Shown here: one piece after another, positions 7,587 to 10,803 of the stretch | How positions within the stretch are numbered: position 1 is the stretch's first letter | Layout: each line of letters opens with the position of its first letter | Assembly: GCA_021107495.1 (NCBI GenBank) | Contig: JAIOSR010000376.1 | Span: 1-10,803 of the forward strand | DNA length: 10,803 nt | Source: Desulfobacterales bacterium | GTDB taxonomy: Bacteria > Desulfobacterota > DSM-4660 > Desulfatiglandales > Desulfatiglandaceae | Direction of reading: 5' to 3' | The notes under the pieces: generated by a model | Database searches by the model: none | What the model was told of the DNA's origin: nothing | What the model saw: the letters and a program-made list of their open reading frames with translations, nothing else | Program-made: the position numbers and the translations under genes

Positions 7587-7624
7587 ATGCGGAACTCTTT
7601 TCAAAGAGGCGCATCTTTATTTTT
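7587..7624 (+). terminator. Likely rho-independent terminator of serS
   Basis: ATGCG (7587-7591) pairs with CGCAT (7610-7614), and CTCTT (7595-7599) pairs with AAGAG (7604-7608) around a TTCA loop, with a 3-versus-1 internal bulge. CTTTATTTTT follows at once. It lies 58 nt after the serS stop. The stem is interrupted and only moderately GC-rich, so termination may be partial. Confidence 0.5.
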
Positions 7625-7677
7625 ACAACGCATCTGCCACGCCCCAAATACCTTAACCAGTCGGCTCCTGACAGGCG

Positions 7678-7720
7678 GGACAGCCAAACATAATAGGAGC
7701 AATCTTTGAGGGGGCTGTCC
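7678..7720. repeat. Inner 8-bp inverted repeat
   Basis: GGACAGCC (7678-7685) and GGCTGTCC (7713-7720) are perfect reverse complements with a 27-nt loop, inside the 217-bp element. GCTCCT (7664-7669) and AGGAGC (7695-7700) form a second, overlapping pair that would compete with it. Confidence 0.45.
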
Positions 7721-7800
7721 GGTACCGAATTGTAAAGAGGGCCGCCGTGATTCGAGCCACAGCAAGGTTATGCGCTTCTTTGAAAAGAGTTCCGCATGCC

Positions 7801-7846
7801 TCGACGTGCTTGCCTGTCGAAGCGAAGCGTAGATCCCGCTATCGGG
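7801..7846. repeat. Pair of GC-rich hairpins abutting the 217-bp element
   Basis: TCGAC (7801-7805) pairs with GTCGA (7816-7820) around a 10-nt loop, and CCCG (7835-7838) pairs with CGGG (7843-7846) around CTAT. GCCTGTC (7812-7818) is also complementary to GACAGGC (7670-7676) inside the element, which may tie the two regions together. The first hairpin starts exactly at the end of the right arm. Confidence 0.4.
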
Positions 7847-7927
7847 GCCGTCTTTGTGTCGGGACGCCGGTCGTTATTCAAGAGATGTCTGCATAAATTT
7901 GAGTTTCGCCAAATATTGAGCAGATAC

Positions 7928-7931
7928 GGAG
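7928..7931 (+). promoter_or_regulatory. Ribosome binding site deciding the GTG start at 7939
   Basis: GGAG lies 7 nt upstream of GTG 7939-7941. The basic N-terminal tail and membrane anchor that follow make sense from this start. Confidence 0.55.
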
Positions 7932-7938
7932 CGATTTT

Positions 7939-9270
7939 GTGGATATTAAGAACCATTATTCATCGGGCTGGAGAGGTTACCAGGGGAAACTCAAACGGGA
8001 AGAACGCAGAAAGACCTTCCTGAAAAAACTTCCTGTTGTGGCGCTTTATTCGGGAACCTGTTTACTGGTTTTATTTTTTGTTTTTTATACGGGTTCCCGG
8101 CTTTTGGGGTATCTGGGCCGGGAGGGCCACCGCCCGTTACATACCCAAAAAACGCCCGTTGTTATTCGCGAAAAGATGCCCGATCAGGACCTTTCATTTG
8201 AGCTAAAGGATCTGGACCTGGATTACACGAGTCTTTCGGATCATTTTTTTGTTCAAAGGGATGGTACCCGTCTTACGGTGCATTCATCACTTGATGCAGA
8301 CCTTCAAAATTATATTCTTTCCCTCCTTAAACGTTCCCGGACAGAGCAGGCCGCTGTAGTGGTTTTGAGTCCTATGGACGGCAGAATCCTTGCAATGGCA
8401 AATTATGAAAAAGGGGGGAAGGGAGATAATCTTTGCACCAAAGCGGTCTACCCTGCAGCAAGTCTGTTCAAAATTGTTTCTGCTGCCGCGGCCCTTGAGA
8501 CTGCCGGATTCACACCGAACAGGGCGGTAATATTTACAGGCGGCAAGCACACCCTTTACAAGAGGCAGTTAAAGAAAAAAGCAGGCCGATACTCCACAAA
8601 AACAAGCTTCAGAGAGGCATTTGGTTCATCCATCAATTCCGTTTTCGGAAAAATGGGAATATATGACCTTGGCCGGAGCGTGATCTCTGAATATGCAGAC
8701 AGGTTCTTGTTTAATCGGTTGATCTCTTTTGATCTTCCCATGGAACAGAGCACGGTTAATGTTCCGGATGATGATTACGGTCTGGCTGAAATTGCATCGG
8801 GTTTTAACAGGGTAACTCTGATTTCTCCCTTACATGCCGCATTGCTGGTTTCGGCAGTGGCTAACAAGGGAATTGTGATGGCTCCAAGGCTAATTGAACG
8901 GGTTTTCAATGATTCGGGTGAACTCCTTTACCAAGGCCGGCCCGGCCTGCTCGGTTCGCCCATAAGCAGTGGAACGGCAAAGGATCTAAAGCTTTTGATG
9001 AGGGATACGATCTTTAACGGGACCTGTCGAAAAAGTTTTCGGACACTGCGCCGTAGCAAGGCATTCAGGGACGTTGAATTGGGGGCCAAGACAGGTACGA
9101 TAAATGATAAACTGGATCGATTCAAATATGACTGGCTTACGGTATATGCCCTGCCTCGGGACGGTACTAAGCGCATTTGTATGGCGGTCTTGAGCGTCCA
9201 TGGCGAAAAACTGGGTATTCGGGCCAGTGAATTGGGCCGTCATATTATCAAATATTATATTACGATGTAG
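7939..9270 (+). CDS. Membrane-anchored penicillin-binding transpeptidase-domain protein
   Basis: This 443-aa monofunctional penicillin-binding protein is predicted to cross-link peptidoglycan stem peptides (D,D-transpeptidation) in the periplasm. Residues 1-30 form a strongly basic cytoplasmic tail, 31-56 one membrane anchor, and about 57-115 a stretch I do not recognise. The transpeptidase fold runs from about 116 to 440, with all three active-site motifs: S175-L-F-K178 (nucleophile Ser175 in 'AASLFKIVSA'), S231-I-N233 in 'FGSSINSVFG', and K384-T-G386 in 'GAKTGTI'. 'HSSLDADLQNYI' (115-126) is a typical entry to this domain. There is no glycosyltransferase domain and no room for the N-terminal dimerisation module of standard class B enzymes such as FtsI or MrdA (usually about 580-650 aa). 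It is therefore a compact member. The start is GTG. A weak beta-lactamase or D,D-carboxypeptidase role is possible but less likely. Confidence 0.85.
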   Translation: MDIKNHYSSGWRGYQGKLKREERRKTFLKKLPVVALYSGTCLLVLFFVFYTGSRLLGYLGREGHRPLHTQKTPVVIREKMPDQDLSFELKDLDLDYTSLSDHFFVQRDGTRLTVHSSLDADLQNYILSLLKRSRTEQAAVVVLSPMDGRILAMANYEKGGKGDNLCTKAVYPAASLFKIVSAAAALETAGFTPNRAVIFTGGKHTLYKRQLKKKAGRYSTKTSFREAFGSSINSVFGKMGIYDLGRSVISEYADRFLFNRLISFDLPMEQSTVNVPDDDYGLAEIASGFNRVTLISPLHAALLVSAVANKGIVMAPRLIERVFNDSGELLYQGRPGLLGSPISSGTAKDLKLLMRDTIFNGTCRKSFRTLRRSKAFRDVELGAKTGTINDKLDRFKYDWLTVYALPRDGTKRICMAVLSVHGEKLGIRASELGRHIIKYYITM

Positions 9271-9284
9271 GATACTCTTGTTTG

Positions 9285-9313
9285 TTGTTTTTTGCTTATG
9301 AGCAAGGTATTAT
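9285..9313 (+). promoter_or_regulatory. Possible glmS promoter with a palindrome in its spacer
   Basis: TTGTTT (9285-9290), a 17-nt spacer and TATTAT (9308-9313) give a good -10 (5 of 6) and a weak -35 (3 of 6). The spacer contains TTGCT-TATG-AGCAA (9292-9305), a 14-bp symmetric site well placed for a repressor or activator. The implied leader is about 124 nt. A weaker alternative is TTGTTT 9375-9380 with TTTAAG 9397-9402. Confidence 0.35.
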
Positions 9314-9430
9314 ATCCATATAGTGAATTTAATTTGGACAGGATTACGTACCCGCAATGGCTCGACCTGAACAGTTGTTTGGCCGTAAACTCATACTTTA
9401 AGTCAGCCTCTACTTCTAAAACAAGGAAGA

Positions 9431-9435
9431 AGGAG
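9431..9435 (+). promoter_or_regulatory. Ribosome binding site of glmS
   Basis: AGGAG lies 8 nt upstream of ATG 9444 and fixes the start that places Cys at position 2, as the enzyme requires. Confidence 0.65.
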
Positions 9436-9443
9436 AAAAAGGA

Positions 9444-10803
9444 ATGTGCGGAATTGTGTGCTATGTTGGGAAAAAACAGGCCAGGCCTATACTGTTGGAC
9501 GGATTAAAACAACTTGAATACCGTGGTTATGACTCTGCCGGTGTTGCCGTGCAACAGGGAAATGATATTGACTGCTATCGTTCAGTTGGAAAAATAGTTG
9601 AATTAGAAAGAAAATTGAATGGTCTCGATATCAATGGCACCATGGGTATAGCCCATACCCGATGGGCTACCCACGGTGAACCCACGGAGGAAAATGCACA
9701 TCCTCACAGGGACCAGGACGAGAACGTATTCTTGATCCACAACGGTATTATTGAAAACTATCATACGCTCAAGAAAAAACTTGAAAAACAGGGCATTAAA
9801 TTCAGGTCTGAGACGGACACGGAGGTCCTTGCCCATTTGATAGGGCTGAACTATGAGGGGAGTCTCAATGAGGCCGTGAGAAAGACCATGTCCCAGGTCG
9901 AGGGCACTTTCGGACTGGCCGTCATACACAAGGATGTGCCCGATGAAATCGTGATTGCAAGAAGAGGCAGCCCGCTGATCATTGGCGTGAGCGAAGACGG
10001 GCATTTTGCAGCCTCGGATGTTTCTGCCATGGTGAGATACACCAACAAGGTGGTTCATCTGGAGGAAAATGAATTAGCCACGCTTACTGCTGACGGTTTT
10101 TCCATGTCCACGGCCCAGGCCAAACCCATTGAAAGAAGTATGGAGACAGTGGAATGGCGTGTCGAGGATGCGGAATTGGACGGTTTTCCCCATTTTATGC
10201 TCAAGGAGATATATGAGCAACCGGAGACCATAAAAAATGCCTTCAGGGGCAGGCTCGAACCGGGGGAAGGGGTTCCCAAATTAGGGGGTATTATGCCGGT
10301 CTGGGAAAGGCTGAAAAAATGCCGGCACCTGGTTATTGTTGCCTGTGGCACGTCCTATTACGCCGGTTGTGTGGGGAGATATCTTTTTGAAAAGCTGACC
10401 GAAATTGACGTTGAGGTGGAACTGGCGTCCGAATTCCGTTACCGGAAACTAAACTTTCAACCCAATACCTTTATTCTTGCCCTGAGCCAGTCAGGTGAAA
10501 CCGCTGATACACTTGCCGCCCTAAGGGAGGCCAAAAGAAAGGGGGCTACTCTATTAGGCGTCGTTAATGTTGTGGGCAGTTCCATTTCCAGGGAGACAGA
10601 GGCAGGGGTGTATAACCATGCCGGACCGGAGATCGGCGTGGCCTCAACCAAAATATTTACTTCCCAGTTGACCATACTTACCCTTATGGCCCTTCTTTTG
10701 GGTCGTCACCAGAACCTGTCTCTGACCGAAGGAGTTGAGGCCATTCGAGCCCTTCAGAACTTGCCGGATCAGGTGAAGACCGTGCTTTCCCAGGCCAACC
10801 ATA
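9444..10803 (+). CDS. glmS: Glutamine--fructose-6-phosphate aminotransferase (3' end outside window)
   Basis: This is the cytoplasmic enzyme that makes glucosamine-6-phosphate from fructose-6-phosphate and glutamine, the first step towards UDP-GlcNAc for peptidoglycan and lipopolysaccharide. The frame is open from ATG 9444 to the window edge, giving 453 of the usual 600 or so codons. The N terminus is 'MCGIVCYVG', so Met removal exposes nucleophilic Cys2 of the Ntn glutaminase domain. Other landmarks are 'RGYDSAG' (27-33), 'HTRWATHG' (71-78) and 'HNGIIEN' (99-105), followed by 'PHFMLKEIYEQP' (249-260), the linker to the isomerase half. The first SIS domain (from about 288) has 'CGTSYYAG' (301-308) and 'SQSGETADT' (348-356), with 'ASTKIFTSQ' at 400-408. 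The second SIS domain and C-terminal catalytic tail are cut off. It follows the transpeptidase gene by 173 nt, so both feed wall synthesis, but it probably has its own promoter. Confidence 0.96.
   Translation, partial: MCGIVCYVGKKQARPILLDGLKQLEYRGYDSAGVAVQQGNDIDCYRSVGKIVELERKLNGLDINGTMGIAHTRWATHGEPTEENAHPHRDQDENVFLIHNGIIENYHTLKKKLEKQGIKFRSETDTEVLAHLIGLNYEGSLNEAVRKTMSQVEGTFGLAVIHKDVPDEIVIARRGSPLIIGVSEDGHFAASDVSAMVRYTNKVVHLEENELATLTADGFSMSTAQAKPIERSMETVEWRVEDAELDGFPHFMLKEIYEQPETIKNAFRGRLEPGEGVPKLGGIMPVWERLKKCRHLVIVACGTSYYAGCVGRYLFEKLTEIDVEVELASEFRYRKLNFQPNTFILALSQSGETADTLAALREAKRKGATLLGVVNVVGSSISRETEAGVYNHAGPEIGVASTKIFTSQLTILTLMALLLGRHQNLSLTEGVEAIRALQNLPDQVKTVLSQANH

Larger units (their letters stand above)
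7584..7800. repeat. 217-bp element bounded by 31-bp inverted repeats (MITE- or REP-like)
   Basis: The left arm (7584-7614, beginning GGCATGCGGAACTC) and right arm (7770-7800, ending GAGTTCCGCATGCC) are reverse complements at 30 of 31 positions and enclose 155 nt. Similarity fades outward (matches at 3 of the next 5 positions) and stops sharply inward. Each arm is itself an imperfect palindrome (ATGCG...CTCTT-TTCA-AAGAG...CGCAT), so the arms also resemble direct repeats. No transposase and no convincing target-site duplication is visible. It could be a small non-autonomous mobile element, a paired REP-type repeat, or a local inverted duplication of a terminator. Confidence 0.6.
7529..7938. other. 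410-bp non-coding region rich in inverted repeats
   Basis: No credible gene is present here. From left to right it holds a spacer to 7576, the left arm of a 217-bp inverted-repeat element that also serves as the likely serS terminator, and an inner segment with its own inverted repeat (GGACAGCC 7678-7685 / GGCTGTCC 7713-7720). The right arm follows (7770-7800), then GC-rich hairpins (7801-7846), then an AT-rich lead-in to the transpeptidase gene. I found no convincing promoter for that gene in this stretch. Confidence 0.7.

Noticed and set aside
7796..8023. 75-codon plus-strand frame at the end of the inverted-repeat element
   Set aside because: It runs through hairpin-forming DNA and into the transpeptidase gene in another frame. 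Its arginine-rich sequence looks like translated GC-rich repeat.
9281..9305. Hairpin TTGCT-TATG-AGCAA read as a terminator of the transpeptidase gene
   Set aside because: The T-run comes before the stem, not after it, on the plus strand, and on the minus strand an A-run follows. It fits an operator better.
9320..9443. glmS ribozyme-type riboswitch in the glmS leader
   Set aside because: The 124-nt leader is AT-rich and I could not find the ribozyme's conserved core or nested pseudoknot pairings. That element is known mainly from Firmicutes.
9292..9507. 71-codon plus-strand frame overlapping the glmS start
   Set aside because: It reads through the glmS leader and its first 60 nt in another frame. 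It has no good ribosome binding site and no family resemblance, and the MCGIV start of glmS is decisive.
9603..10058. 151-codon minus-strand open frame inside glmS
   Set aside because: It is antisense to the well-conserved glutaminase domain of glmS. The real gene is on the plus strand and simply has no stop inside the window.

Overview
The window looks like chromosomal housekeeping DNA from a Gram-negative, anaerobic-type bacterium, most likely a member of the Desulfobacterota (former Deltaproteobacteria). That placement is inferred from three things: system II (ResB/CcsA) cytochrome c assembly, a lipoprotein MltD-type lytic transglycosylase next to a class II CCA-adding enzyme, and a short-chain 3-hydroxyacyl-CoA dehydrogenase. 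No search was run to confirm it. I see no transposase, phage gene, CRISPR array, tRNA or rRNA, and no clearly undescribed protein system. The unusual material is in the non-coding DNA.

Layout. At the left edge (1-477, +) is the C-terminal part of a 3-hydroxyacyl-CoA dehydrogenase, converging on a minus-strand gene block. Read from its promoter side, that block is resB (5991-4576), ccsB (also called ccsA/resC; 4569-3727), cca (3740-2424) and mltD (2311-500). The first three are packed as an operon with a 6-nt gap and a 14-nt overlap. mltD follows a 112-nt gap that carries a good sigma70-type promoter of its own and a short 5'-UTR hairpin. A 265-bp divergent region (5992-6256) separates resB from plus-strand serS. 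It holds a strong serS promoter (TTGACC-17-TAATAA), a weaker divergent promoter for resB, and a possible 18-codon leader ORF with three AGC serine codons.

After serS lies a 410-bp non-coding stretch (7529-7938). It contains the likely serS terminator and a 217-bp element bounded by 31-bp inverted repeats (30/31 match), each arm of which is itself a hairpin. GC-rich hairpins follow. Next comes a monofunctional penicillin-binding transpeptidase (7939-9270, GTG start), then glmS (9444 to the window end, incomplete), preceded by a promoter-like sequence with a 14-bp palindrome in its spacer.

How the genes fit together. ResB and CcsB form the haem export and cytochrome c ligation complex. Cca and SerS serve tRNA maturation and charging. 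MltD, the transpeptidase and GlmS all act on peptidoglycan, through cleavage, cross-linking and amino-sugar precursor supply. The two halves of the window therefore mix translation and envelope functions, but there is no sign that they form one dedicated system.
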